From assembly GCA_013399855.1 (NCBI GenBank), contig VXAY01000767.1:2839763-2903762 (forward strand): a stretch of 64,000 bases of DNA, read 5' to 3'. A program made the translations under genes and the position numbers. The notes beneath the pieces are model-generated. The model made no database searches. It was given only the letters and a program-made list of their open reading frames with translations, and had not been told where the DNA came from. Of the stretch, positions 12,386 to 25,832 are shown piece after piece. Numbering within the stretch: position 1 is the stretch's first letter; each line of letters opens with the position of its first letter. This DNA is from Oxyruncus cristatus. Taxonomy: Eukaryota; Chordata; Aves; Passeriformes; Cotingidae.

Positions 12386-14524
12386 TGGCCTTAAAAACTC
12401 ATTTGTAGTCTCTGGCCAGTCTTGGTGTCCGTGGCTCCACCTTTGATGGAGTTTTCCACCCAGCAGGTTTGAAGGACCCCAGCATCAGGAAGCTGCAGCA
12501 CAGCAAGGAGTGCTGCCCCAGCCCTGCTCAGTCCAGGGTGTCTGGCCACGTATTTTTCCTGTTTATCTAGGAATCCTGGCAGGATCTTGCACAGACACTG
12601 GAGCACTCCCTCTCCTTAATGAGTGCATTGGTTCACTGTGCATCTCTGCAGTGTACAAGCCTGACAGCTGCTGTGAAGAGAAGCACAGGGTTTAGCACCC
12701 AAAGAATGCACACAGGAGCCCAGCACGTGCCAGCTCCTGGGCATCATTCCACTTGCCAGACATAACAGGGATCTGCGGGTTCAGGAATGGGGAGAGATAA
12801 ACTAAGGCAAGACAAACCGTGGTATTTTGAAGAGCTGCAAGCACAACGTGCCACTGCTAAAAGCCACATCACTCTAGAATGGTGACAAATAAACCTCTTG
12901 TCATTGCAGGGGCATTTCTCTCATTTTCAGATTATAGCTTTGAGAGAAGCAACCTGCTTGTGTGCAGCTCCCACCACACTATTTGCTCTGCCAGCACTCC
13001 TTGATCTTTACCTCCCTGTTAATACATCCATAGGCTTTGATATTTGACTACAGTACTCACAGTAGAGCAATGGTTGGGTGCTTTACCAACCTCACTATTT
13101 TCCTCTTCTCCTGTTTTCTACCTCCCACTATATGAAAAGAAAGGGCATAAACAGCCCATCAGCCTTTGTGTGGGCACCCTCGCACAAGTGAGCTGAACAT
13201 AAACAATCATTGGAGCTGCTCTCAACAAGTCAGCATGTTGACAACATTTGTTCTGCAGTTCTGTTTTGAAGTTCTGTCCACAGCACTTCTAGCTGTGCCG
13301 TATTGGTTTTGCTGATGATAGGAAAGAGCTCTTTGGTCACAGGGTGTATTTTCAGGACAGGAAACTCCTTTTGGGTTCTGTGTCTTTCTATCAAGTGTGA
13401 GGCCATTGAGTGCATTTGAAGCATGCATTTCAAAAAAAAACCACTCAAAATGCAAAATTAATATTCTCAATCTTAGAGAGTTTTGCTAAATGGCAAATAT
13501 TCCACACCTCCTACAGTAGGTAAGCCTCTTGGATTTTTTACCTGCTTCATTTAATCACCAGAACAATTAATTCCTTACTCTCCTTCCTGCCGGATTGCAC
13601 AGATTGGTGCTGGGTCCCCCCTCTGCTGCCAGCACAAATTCAGCTGCCGTTTCCATGCTGACAGCTCAGATCTGCCTCTCCAATACAGACCTGTCTCAGT
13701 CAGTGAGACCCAGCAAGAGGCTCATCCTGTCTCCCTGACACTACCCCTGGATGTCCAGCTGTCAGCTTGTGAGCAGTTTGGCTAGAGCAAAAACTGAAGT
13801 CCCCCTCTCACTACCAACTTCCTTTCCTGATCCTCTCCAGACCTTGCAGCCTCACTGCCCGTATCCCTGGCCCACAGCTCAGCCTCCTGTCCTGCCTCCA
13901 GCAGGGCTAGCCAACCTGGGCTTCATCCTCCCTGACTGTCTGTGACTGACCCGAGCTCTCATCATGCAGCTCACACTGTGCTTATTTCTTTTTCAGCCTT
14001 AGCAAACGTTGCTCTTCATCCGTTCAAAGTGCTCAACAGACCTTGCTCCCAGGATGCTGAGATGAATACCTTGCCCCTCTCCCTCCTGCCTCTCCCTTAC
14101 ACCAGAGAAGAGACATAGTTTGCAGCCTGTTCCTACTCAATGTTGACTCCTCACTAGCAGAGGAGACATTGGTGCCCACATTTCCTCTGTCCATAGCATC
14201 AGGTTTCCTTATACTCTTCTTGGTTTTAATTAGCTATTCATGTTCTCTCCCAGGTGTCTTCTCACAGTGAACATCTGCAAAACTGAACTCAGCGTACTCC
14301 AGAAATCTTTCAAGTCCCTGTAGAAATTTCTGCAGTATTCGGTTGCTTACATTCCTTTTTAAAATTCATCATTATACCTACAACATGGCACCTGGTTATA
14401 CAACCACAGCTGCTACGAGTTTCAGTGCTGCACATTTGTAATACTGCCACTTTTTACCATCAAAATGAAAACAGAATTAATACACCTCAAGGAAGTGGGG
14501 TTTAACTAGAGCAACAGCAACCCA

Positions 14525-14554
14525 GAGGACAGTGCCTTCGAGGACAGTGCCTTC
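14525..14554. repeat. Tandem duplication, 15 bp x 2
   Basis: The word gaggacagtgccttc occurs twice head to tail with no mismatch, most simply a slippage duplication. Confidence 0.95.
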
Positions 14555-17087
14555 AAAGACAGGAGCTTCACAGCATTTGCTGACCACCCTCAAGCATTCA
14601 TTTCCAGGAGCCTGTGCCCAGGTGAAATCCCAGCTCCTCTCTGCTCCATCTCCCTTTAAAAATCAAAAGCACAATATGATTTTCCAGGACGAACTCCTGA
14701 CTTGGGAATTCACAGATGAGGGGCAGAGAAGAGCTTTAGTCCCTGTGGTATCCTCTCCCCATCCCCACCTGCACAGCATCTCTCCTCATAGCAACCTCAA
14801 AGCAATGCTTTGAAACCCTCTAGCTCCCTTTTCCTAACAAGCTTCTGCCAGGGGATGGGGAAAATCCTTTGCAGCAGGAGATTTCTCCATGGTAGATTAG
14901 TTCGACATCATGTTTCTTAGAAATAACGTCTTGTGTCAAAATCCCTCTGCTGGGCCCCTACACAAGCTCAGTTTACTGTTGCTGGAGCGTCAGGCTGAGA
15001 AGGGCACAGACTAGATACTGAAGGACCCAGGAGTGGTATCAGCATCACCAAACAGAAATGCTCAAACACATCAATTTGGTCTGGCAGGTAATAAAGTGAG
15101 TTATACCTACATTAAAAGATACGTTTATGATTTGAGAGATTGCTTTCCAGTTTGCATCCTAAGCATGCATCAGGCTGTATTTCCTTTCTTCCGCTGGCAA
15201 AACAGAGACTTTAAGAAAAAAAAAAAAGTATTTTATTCTTTATTCCATATTTGCATATCATGCTCAACAAACTAAATTTTATGAAGTTGGCTACACAGTT
15301 CAGAGACTAAGAGTATCAGATGGAAATACACTCCCAATACCAAGAACCTGTAAACATCACTTAATTTGGGTTTTCCCTCCTAACACTTCCCCATGGCTGG
15401 AAGGAAAACATACTCCAACATCAAAAAATTATAATTTAGCTAAAGGGACTAGAACATATAGAAATCTGGGGCTAATCCTCAGTCATTGCAGGAGACCGAC
15501 TGATTCAACGTACTGTGACAGCAGATTACTGTTTCCTTCCTAGTAATGGAACTGTTAATTCATAGTGCTCTGAGCAAGCATCCACTGCTGATACAGCTCC
15601 AAACCAGCGGCCTCTGCACGTGAGCAGAGCACTTGCACTGTATGTGTTGCAGAGGCAATTGACAGACATGTCACAAATCTGATGTATCAGAGACCTGTCA
15701 AAATTTGAGGCAATTATCAACTGGAGACACAAAATAGATCTGACTTGTGTGAACGTTATGCCTCCACTTCTACACCTGCCAGCGCGAGCAGCTCTGTGCC
15801 ACGCTGTGCTTCCCACTGCACCGGGGTGCAAAGCAGAATCCAGTGCTCAAGTGCAAAAAGCTTTGCTACACACAACAGTCAATAAAAGGCAGAAAATCTT
15901 TTAAACCCTACATAAACAAATTTCATTTTATGATTGCAAATACTTCGTGCAGAGGATGTTTTCTGAACTTATACGCGGTTCTATTTAGATTTCTTTCTTC
16001 TCTCACATTCTTTGATCTGCTTATTACACGTTTTTTAAAATAAAAATGAGTTTTGGGACCAGTATTAGATTCTGCTGACAGTCAGAACTAGAGCACTGTG
16101 TTCAATGCAAAACAAATTATTCCCTCAGACTAGTTGTTTATAATGTTTACGTGGTAATCATTGTTGGAATTTCAGCATTATGGTACATTCATCATAGCTT
16201 GACTTAATTTCTGAGACCTCTTAGCCTAGGAAGAACCAGGCTGTTGATTTGTTTTTTGGCATTTCAGAAAAGCAGACTAGGAATGCACAATTTGTTTCCT
16301 GTTATTTAGCTGTTGTTGAGAGATGATGAATGAAGGAAAAAGAATAGGTTTTTGCCTATTCTTGGTTTTCTCCCCGTCGGGAATGAAGGTCTTTCCTCTC
16401 CTCACTGTACCAGTGGCAGATGCCAATCACACTCAGTTAGTCTCATAGGATTCATTTTAAAACTCACATTCCCAAGTACAAAACTACAGAGAGGGGTCTG
16501 GGGTTTTTTTTAGCAGCCAACTCCTTTTTCCATTGAAACTGTCAATCAATCGATCCGAAGGGAGGGACCCAAGAGTGAGGGCTCTAGATATTCAAAGGGA
16601 AAACAGTAAAACAATTTCTAAGTAAGAAATTGCTTTCTCTATTGCTCTAAGTGTCTACCACTATGGGAACTAGCAAGAGCAATGATTAGTTTCTGGTCTT
16701 TTTGTGGACAAGGCTATGCTAACACCTAGTGTATGCGATGGCAGCTTGCTGTCCTTAATCATACAGTAACCTTGAATATTATACATCCTCTAACACTTCC
16801 AATCCTAAACAGCCAATATTTTTTGGAAGCACAGGTTTCAGAAATTAAATTAGTTATGGAGTGTGGAGAGATATGGTCAATATCCTCCGAGTGACTAAAG
16901 CCATTTAGTCCCTGGGTTTCATTTTAAAGTGGGTTAAATAAAAAGGTGCCCAGCACTATCTTCATCCCTGTGCATTTACAGTTTGATATGCTTTTTGAAA
17001 AATAACATTGCACCACAAGAATAGAGCATTTATTTATGCTCAGTGCACGTCAGCAATTCAGAGAAAATTACTAAATATAATGTGTAG

Positions 17088-17460
17088 GAACATAGCACTA
17101 AAGGGATGTATGGGTCAAAAAGCCCAGTCCCTTGATATTGGAGACAACCACATCACACAGTCACATTAATAAATTGATTAAGATCCATCTGCAAAATAGT
17201 TAGGGGGTTGCCCCCAAAATCCCAGTGAAAGGATTTTCCAGAACCTCACCTTTTTACTGATTAAAAAGCTGCTTCTAATTTCCATCAGAAATTTATTCAC
17301 AGCCAGTTTATTACCAATTTGTTCTTGTGCCAGCACTGTCCTCTAGCTGAACTAGCTCCTTTCCTTTCTCTCCCTGGTGTTTACTTCTCTGATGTATTTA
17401 TAGACAGCAATTCACATCCTCTCTCCACTTTCATTATACTGGGATAAACAAGGAGGAGAT
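17088..17460 (-). mobile_element. Ancient CR1/L3-type LINE fragment
   Basis: Degenerate similarity in the same word order as reversed old CR1 3' ends: an 'aagggatgtatgggtc' and 'cccagtccctt' start; 'cagaacctcacctttttact' followed by 'aaaaagctgcttctaatttc'; 'ttaccaatttgttcttgtgc'; and 'tgatgtatttatagacagca' followed by a 'aaacaagga' end. Divergence is high and no open frame remains. The family assignment rests on these landmarks. Confidence 0.6.
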
Positions 17461-18199
17461 TCTGGTACTCTCATGTAAGCAAACCACATCATTTCTGTGT
17501 TCACCCTGGCATCATTTCCACTGGATTCTTGAATGCCCCTGAAGTTCCCACCATATTCCACAGAAAACCCCACTACCACAAAAAGTGACCATTTTCCTAG
17601 CTTCTTGGAAACACTCATCTGGAATCACATTTACCTCATTAAGAAGCCTGAAGCAAAACCCTGAGATTGTAGGCAGATCATCTGCAGTTCTGCCTTCTAC
17701 AAGTCCTGGGTTTATGGCAGACACACTTGCCACAGACCCCTCTATTTTCTCAGTACAAGAACGAAGGGCTCTATTTAAATCCAGTGTTTGAAATCCTGAA
17801 GATTAGTGTTGGAAGATTTTTGTCCAAAAAGACCTGGGATAGGTGAAAATGAAGACCTCTCAAGCCTGAAACACTTGATGTCGGTGCCACACAGGAGCTG
17901 CGAAGTCCCACCAAGCTCAGGGGGCCAACCCTAGTGTGGTGGGCCATCATGGGATGGCACCGTGGGTTTACCTTGACTCCCCAATCTGAAATGAACTGGG
18001 ATCATATCCATGGGCCCATTTTCTTGGGGATCCAGGATAGGGCTTTTCCATTCCCCTGAAATCCCCTGAGGTGAATACCAGGGAACACCTAACCCCGGGT
18101 GCCTGACAGAACATGGTGCCAAGTTTTTCCCAGTCTCAATAGAGAGAACTTGGAAAAACTGAGAACTTCAGTGGGACTTGGAAAAATCTGGCACTGTGT

Positions 18200-18310
18200 T
18201 TTGTGAGGCATTTCTCCTCTGCATGGTAGTGTAGTGGTTCTAGGACAGGCTGGGAGACAAAATTCCCTCATTTAATCGTGGGGTTTCCAGCTCACAGCAC
18301 TGCCATGGGG
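18200..18310 (+). repeat. Possible tRNA-derived SINE remnant
   Basis: The word 'tagtgtagtggttctaggac' resembles a pol III A box followed by SINE/MIR head sequence, and 'aggctgggagacaaaattcc' resembles the next part. No clear B box is visible. This is a weak call based on one stretch. Confidence 0.25.
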
Positions 18311-20828
18311 AGACCAGATTTACACACCTATGTGCTCTGCTGAGCTAAGAAGCTTCTACACAAACCAGGCCTCAGGCAGATGAGATTCAGTAGGGCAGGA
18401 CAGCTGCAGGGAGGAGGAGGATGGGCTTAGCCCTATGGCTCAAGCCTTACCAGCCTTCAATCACAGCTTGTGGCTGCTGTTTCTATTTTATTAGATATAA
18501 AAGGGTGTTGATTGTTAGAAAACATCAAAGGATGCAGTACAAATGATCCCATTAAAGCTTCCAATCTGATCATTATCATCTGTGCTGCAGCCTCTTAAAA
18601 ATCACAAAGGCTGTTTTCAGTTGTGTGTTGACTACCACCTATATTCATTTCTACACCATCGTCACATGATGGGTGCCCATATGTCTTGTTGGAGCTCAGA
18701 TTCCTGTAACTCTGCATATGCTCTTTACTCAGTGGAGGAATACTAAAAAACTTCAAGAGGTCCACCTAATTCATCTCTTATTGCTCATTTACCTCTGCAG
18801 AAAATAAAAGGAAAAAAAAAAGAAAAAGGAACAAAAAAGGAAGAAACTGCCTTTCTGGTTTTACAGATCCTCAACGAGATCCTTTGTGTCCTGTTGCTTT
18901 CTCTTTTTTTTTAAACCTTTAATATTTATAGCCTTTAGCATTGCAATCTTTAACAAAAATAAAGCACAACTCAAGTCAAATGAAGTCAGTGGTCGAGACA
19001 AAAGGGTCATGCACAGTTTAAATGCACTCTTAGACTCCTTCCAGTACTTGTAACTGAAGAGGCCTTCAGTGGCCTTAGGAAAAATTAATGCTAAAACCTC
19101 CAGGCCAGGTACTCCAACAACAAAAAAAAAAATGAGCTGAAAGATTTAATGGGTTTGGGATATAATCTTACAAGCTGGGAAATAGTTGCTATCCTGCACT
19201 TAAGGGGGCTGTAGCATCTAGTGGAGGCCGTGGAGGTGAAAGATTAGACAGTGGAAATTGGTACAGTGACAGCAGAGTGAGCTACTTCTGTAAAGATTTC
19301 CTCAGCTCCCTCTGACTCCCGTTATTAGTAATGTAACAGCATAAATCTGAGGGGCACCAGAGCTCACCTGCACATGAATGCTACAATTCATGGGTGACAC
19401 CTCTAAAATCACCACTGTCAGAAGTATTATCTGCTACCCACACACGGGTTCTCTGAGGTTTTGGCGGGGGTTGTTGGTTTTTGTGGGGTTTTTTTTCCCT
19501 TTTCTCAGAGGTATTTCAGATTCATAACTAACTGAGTAAGCAACAAAATAAGTTGTTTAAAGTATAATAAGAGAAAACACATTAAACAGGTCCACATCTT
19601 CTGAAAATAATCTAGGCCCCACTAGAACGCCAAAGGATTCTCTATCTGGGGTTTGTTTTCTCCTCTCCTGACCTTGGAAAAAGCATGTGTTAAACCTAAG
19701 TTTTTATAGAAACATATGGATAGTTTTAAACAAAACTTTCCCCAGGAAAAGATCGTCCAGATGCAGGGAGAATTTCTGACCCAGCCACAGAAACCCAACC
19801 TCAAAATAGCCAATAATGTGGAAGTTCAGAGTAGGTCATAGCCCTGGCTCTGCTGTTTACCTTCAACAATCATCAAATTATTCACAGAGAAATTTTTCTT
19901 TTGAGGGAGTAAGGGCAGGAAAGGTGGAGAGAATTCATCCTAAAGAAGAAGAGGAGAAAAACACTGATATTTTGAAACGGAATATGGAAGGGAAAAAGGT
20001 ATTTAATTTAGCTACACCTCTTGTTGCTGCCTGCTTTAGAACCGAGTTCAGTTTCTAAGCTTCAATCAAAGCACCCACATCTGAAAAAAAAAAAAAACGT
20101 TTGCCATCTTCAAATAAAAACATGTGTAAATTGGTCTTGCTTGTCCCAGTGCGATGTCTGTCACAGAGTACTACTGACAATCAAACATACCATAATGTCA
20201 CACGTCGTACCAGAGCTGTCTGCTGAAGTCTCTATGTTCACTTTCTTCTCAAGCACAGATGCCACTGCTGCATATTAATAACCCCAAATACATAAAATTC
20301 GCTTTTCTTTTGAATAAATTGCATTTCAACCCTTGTTTTTCTACTCCTTTCAATTTACTTCCTCTAGATAAAGATGAGACAACTACAACTCCTAATTCAT
20401 ATCCCTTCCTGCTTTGAATAAAAGCATTCAAAAGGAAAATTGAAGCCTTAACAACTTGCTCTAAGAAGTTTAGTACAGCAGTAATTTTGTGGCCATAGTA
20501 GCTGACCCTGCATGCAGTTGGTTCCACTTCACAGTGCCTTCAGGAAATACTACCTGTGAAGAAGGCCAAACATCAAAGTTTCAGGGAAATCATTAAAATA
20601 TTCACCTTGCAGTCATTATCAACAAAGGCATTTCAAGTGTTAGTCTGGCATTTCTCAATAATGAGGTAAAAAAAATCTGAAAAGATTCACGTCAGGAGAT
20701 GGACACCGGCAAGAGGCGTTTGGGATGATGTGCCAGTTGGACTGACTTCAAATCTCAGCAACATGTTCGAAGGGAAAGTAAGGTTTTAAGAGTGATGGAG
20801 ATTTTTTGCATTTCTGTGCATTAAAAAC

Positions 20829-20880
20829 CAACCAACCAAACAAACAAACAAGGAAACAAAAAAACCCCAAACCAACAACT
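20829..20880. repeat. A/C-rich (CAAA/CCAA) low-complexity tract
   Basis: Imperfect CCAA and CAAA tetranucleotides, for example accaaccaaccaaacaaac, followed by A runs. A degenerate microsatellite. Confidence 0.85.
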
Positions 20881-21449
20881 GAAGGCAAGGCAACTGAATT
20901 TTTTTGTCTACTTCCTCACAGATATCTCCAGTAGGCAGAGCTCATCAGCCCCCTGAAACCACTCAGCGCTTCACATCTCTTAATGGACTGGAGGAACCTT
21001 TTTCTAGTCACTAGATTTCCAACAAATAAATGAAGATTAGGGATTTGGTCACTCTCCAGCACTGTCCTGTAAGAACATGGTTTCCAAAACCTCTAATATG
21101 CATCTCTAGATTAAACTTCCCGTCTAGATGTCCCTCTCCCACCAGGATGTGGGACTAGGAAGTGGAACATCCTTCCAGCAGGTCCAAAAAAAAGCCACGT
21201 TGAAGATTATAAGATCAGTACTGACATTTCTTCACAGATTGGCATAAAAATTCCACAGAACGACCCCAAATTCTGGATGAGGACTTTGATATAGAGCGGC
21301 TACTGTTAATCAAGAGAGATATTTTCAGGTTGGATGTTTGCATGCTAAGGCCTTTTGTAAGCACTAAAATAGCGCTTAAAATCAGTGCTTAACATGCACA
21401 GAGGCTTCAGCATAGGGAGGAACCTGCATGTGGAAACTTCCAGTTGAGG

Positions 21450-21770
21450 TTTGAGGTTTTTTTCTTACTAGCTGGAATGACTTTAAGTAACTTTGATGCT
21501 TCAACAATGCATTTTCTAAACAATTTGCTTGATCTAAATTGGCAGCATTATGTTACGAATGAAGCCACCGATACCGATGTAACTGATACAGTTTTTAGGC
21601 ATTTAGCTTTGTTAAAGTCCAACTCCCTCCATGAAGCAATTAAGGCCATTTGTAAATCTGAAAACCTAATTTAGAAATTATAAGATTAAGGCTAATGGAC
21701 TCAATTATAATAAATGCATGGGTCAGCGATTGTAGCAATTTCTCAACCTTTTCTTTATGTCTAGGTTCAG
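21450..21770. promoter_or_regulatory. Candidate conserved non-coding element
   Basis: AT-rich and repeat-free, with many homeodomain words (caattaag, taaggctaatgg, tcaattataataaatg). A 76-codon plus-strand frame (21444-21674) lies inside it, but its translation is not recognisable and its start context is unremarkable, so I read the region as non-coding. Confidence 0.3.
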
Positions 21771-23559
21771 CTTAATAATACAGTCCATCTTGCAGCAGTG
21801 ATGGTGTGGCAGAATCTGGTCTCCACAGTGGCTGAGAGAGCTGGAGCCAGGTTGGAAGAGACTGTCTGACTCCCTCTGCCAGGCAGGAGCCCCCTGCAAG
21901 CCTCAGCCCACAGTGGGTTCAAGGCACCCAGCAGCATCCCGCATCCCCAGCTGCATGGCTGCTCTCTGTTGAGACAGGTACACCTGCACAGAAGATAATT
22001 CATTGCCTCCGAGTGACCAGACCTGTTGGGAGTGCACAGCTTTCCTGTAATTGACCCAGAGCATGATGTGCCCACCCTCCCACTGGGACCTGAAGGAAAA
22101 GTGACAGCTATTCCCTCCACGTGTCCTTCCCCAAATGCACGTGGCACATGGCTGGGCCTCCTTGGAGCACACAGAGACCAACACCTCATCTCCCTCCTCT
22201 CCTGCACTCTTCCAGGCATGCGGGCACCTACATGGCGCCTGCACCATCTTCCAGGGAGACTTGAGAAACCTAATTTTAGAGCACTTCCACTTACGCTGAC
22301 TAGGGTAGGGTTTTTTTCATTTCTTCTTCCCTTGCCTGGAGTTTCTTTATAGATCCAAAGACCTTGGTGATTTTACTCTCCTAAACACATCTGCTATTTC
22401 CCAGACTGAAGTCCTCAAAATCCTTTTTGCGGTGTCACGCTTGTTACTGAGAGTGTTTTGAAGTGAATAGAGGGTTTTAGCTTCAGAGACTGAACAGCAG
22501 GAGATGATTAACACTTAGGGAGCAAAGCTGTTTATTGTGTTTTAAATAGTGCAGAAGAGTTTGGTTTTCAAATTGGCTCTAATTAGTATAATGTACTTGT
22601 GCGTGCACATACCTGATCTCTACTTCACAAGCACCACAGTCCTCATCAGACTGCTGAACAAAAGCACCAAAATCCACAACATGAAAGTCTGGATGCTTTT
22701 TTCTTCTACAAATACATGGTCAGGTGGTTTGCATAGGTGAGGGGGACACAGGGACCGAGCTACTCTCACCACTTCTCAACACTCATCTTCAGGCAAAGGG
22801 AAATGCAAACAGCAGGTAAAATCTCCAGTGGGTGCAGGCAATAGCACAAAACATCGATCGAGCCTGGCTTGTCAGTCCTGCGCTTCACACTCATTCCTGA
22901 GGTGCTTTCCTCGCAGGATTTTGAACCACTGTTTGCTTCTTGCTGCTCTTAGTAACAAGTGATGCAGCAAAAGGGGGTGCTTGGGTGTTCCTCTCTGCTC
23001 CAGCTGTCTCCAGGAAAGGCATTTCAGTATACAATTTTCTTGCAAAAGGTGGCCCTGGCTAAGGAGACAGGTAGGTGAGTGCAGGCAGCTGGGAACCCAA
23101 TGGCCACATTCACTTCCTGGCATCCTTGCCTTGCTTACACCTGGCTTTGATGTTATTCAGGAAGGGGTGTTCTCTCTGCAACCGCACTACATAGCATGAA
23201 TATACCCTGAGGATGACACTGGGGCACCAGTCTGCCCCGTGGAGTGGCACAACAACACCCTGGGCTGGGCAGAGGGCACGGCAGCCTGAAAGGCCTGATC
23301 CTGACCCAGCGATCCCAACTGCTGCTCTGGGGCAAAAGGCAAATGTTCACATCTTCCTCATCATCCTGACAGCTTGGCATGGCCCTGGTTGCCCAGCATC
23401 CATCTACAGCCACAGCACGGTGACTGAGGTAGGAACCTTGGCATTAACCAACAGGCACTGACTTCAGAGGTTGTTCGTCAAATCCATTCCTTTTATTTTA
23501 CAGAAGTTTCTGGAAGGAGATTCAGAAGGAAAACCTTTACCCACAACAGCTGCAGGGTG

Positions 23560-24060
23560 TTTGTTAGCAACAACATCTCTAACCTATACTACCACATCTG
23601 TAATGAGAAGAATACCGCAGTATCTCACCAACAATAATCCATGAAGCTTAAATGAGATCTATCCATAAGCAGCAAAACATCAACTGTATCTATTAGCCCT
23701 ACAGGTACCTGATAAGAAGCAAATTAAAATAGTGGAGATCAAAGAAATGGGAAATTATATTTAGCTGGCTCATATTAAATAAAGTTTTTGATTCAGGCTC
23801 ACTGGAGACTGATGCTTAAATTGCTACAAATGGAACTGCCATAAAGACAAAAGAGATTATTAAATCTTTGTGCCAATCATTCAGATATAGGACCAGAGCC
23901 CTGCATTTTGAAAGCATCTTTCAAGCGAGGATGAGTGAAAGATATGAACTAAATCTAACATTAACACTTAAAATACCTTTTGGTATCCATTCAGATCATC
24001 TGGAAATTTATTTCATAGATGCTGTCTAAAACTACAAAAACCTTAAAATATATGTTTGAG
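23560..24060. promoter_or_regulatory. Candidate conserved non-coding element
   Basis: Half a kilobase of AT-rich, repeat-free sequence with words such as tcatattaaataaagttttt and agattattaaatctttg. Weakest of the candidates. Judgement from composition only. Confidence 0.22.
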
Positions 24061-25586
24061 AGAAGGAGGCAAAATCTAAACAGTGCAGTCTAACATTATG
24101 TATTGTGACATGACAAAGCAGCCATGTTTCTCTAAAAAAAGGAATAATAAAAAATTCATCGAAAGGGTGGCACAAAATCACCAAGACCTAGATTTATCCA
24201 GAAGTATCAGGGGTCACCCAGGTATGACTCTCATTCAAAATGTGACCATACTCTAGGGACAGTTGTCCCAGCTGGGACGTGTGGGTGTACAAGGTCCAGT
24301 CCCAATGTCACAGCTGTCACAGATGGGTACAGTTACACAGAGCCATCCCTTCCATTTATTGGAGTAAAATATGACAGATTAGACAGGTTTGGGTAATGCA
24401 GAATTGATGACCACAGGCTGAATAAATGCAAGAGACAAAAAGGCGAGTTGGAATTCACAGAGAAATAACAACCAGCAAGAGCTCATGATTTTATACCTCT
24501 GAGTCCAAATACTGGGAGAGGGTAATGGAGCAAGAGAAAAATATCTCTACTGATTTTTTACAAGAAAACACTTTTTTTAATGGAAAACAAGGAAGGAAAA
24601 AATATTCTGAGTCTAACTTGAATCCCTCCAAGCTTCCAATATGCTACAGGGATAAAGCAGACATCACTGACAGGACTTGACATATGTTAAATTTCCTCCT
24701 TTGACAGAGACCTGGAGAATATGGAACATCTGCACAGCTATATAGTGATACTATCCTATACTCTTAATGGCTGCTAATTATCCTAATGATCCAGTCCTCT
24801 CTGCAGATTGGAGATGTGCTGTGTGATTAAGGTATGGCTGAAAAAGCCATCCTAAATTAAAATTAAAACCCAAAAATAATGCGGCGTATCTTGTTTCACT
24901 GTCAGACATCCCAGCACAAGGCTGCTTTTAAACCTGGGCAACATTATTGGGGAAATCTGGGCCCTGAACCCCAGTCATTCTGGTGGCCAAAGGGGGAAAG
25001 ATTTTGGAGGTGACTTCTCTTAAAAGAAAACAAATGTGAAAATCCTGATTGAGCCTTTTCTGTCATTCTGATGGAGCTGATACCTGGCACTCCAGAAGCC
25101 CCTTGGTCTCTTCTCCCACCCTGCTGCAGCTCTCTCGGATGATCTTGGCACAGCATCTCCCCGCGGTGAGAGCACACCGACATCCAACACTGTGCACAAT
25201 GGAGGGGCAGTGGCACAAGCCCCTGCTGCTGCAAACGGAGCTGCCTTGTCATCGATCAAACACACACATATTTTTTGGAGACTAAAATCATGACACCCCA
25301 CACAGTGCCCTACATGCAGCTTCTGGGATGGGGAGCACAGCAATTATTTATCCTATGGGCCCTAAATGATGTAGAGAGCAGCACATCATGAAGTGCAGTA
25401 CTAATCATAAATCAGACTCAAATAAATTAGTGCTATCTTTTCAACTGTATCAGATGTGTAGCTATTCCTTTCAGATACATCATAGGTCTTTTATCCAGGG
25501 TAGCATCAAGGTTAAAATGATTAAGTAAGTAATTTCATTAGCAATGATAAATGTTAATGATGATAGAGAGGGATTTTTGGATGCAT

Positions 25587-25832
25587 TTCATAGAATCACA
25601 GGATGGTTTGGGTTGGAGGGGACCCTAAAGATCAATTTGTTCCTGTCACGGGCAGGGACACCTTCTACTAGACCAGGTAGCTCAAAGCCCCACACAACCT
25701 GGCCTGGAACACTTCCAGGGGTAAGTCATCCACAGCTTCTCTGGGCAACTTGTTCCAGTGCCTCACCACCCTCACAGCCAAGAATTTCTTCCTCGTGTCC
25801 AATCTAAACCTACCCTCTGTCAGTTTGTACAG
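25587..25832 (-). mobile_element. CR1 LINE, short 5'-truncated 3' end
   Basis: The plus strand shows the reversed CR1 3' region: tagaatcacaggatggtttg at 25590, then ctagaccaggtag, cttccaggggtaagtcatcc, and the end of ORF2. The minus-strand translation gives RLDTRKKFLAVRVVRHWN and then RLPREAVD, the C-terminus of the CR1 protein. Similarity stops near 25830. It is 5' truncated and inactive. Confidence 0.92.

Larger units (their letters stand above)
11426..17087. other. Intronic sequence, no gene seen apart from the candidate element at 12110
   Basis: Unique sequence with an A13 run at 11755-11767, a 15-bp tandem duplication at 14525 and several pyrimidine-rich stretches (13550-14130). No coding signature. 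Confidence 0.55.
17461..25586. other. Intronic sequence, no gene seen
   Basis: Mostly unique. It holds A-rich tracts (18802-18845, 20083-20097), a possible SINE remnant at 18200, two candidate regulatory stretches and a more GC-rich part at 21780-22260 whose overlapping minus-strand frames (150 and 114 codons) are not recognisable. Confidence 0.55.

Noticed and set aside
14640..14780. Second MIR copy ('cacagatgaggggcagagaa')
   Set aside because: Only one short word resembles MIR and the flanks do not follow the element.
21767..22247. Overlapping minus-strand frames of 150 and 114 codons
   Set aside because: Two frames open at once in locally GC-rich DNA, with no domain in either.
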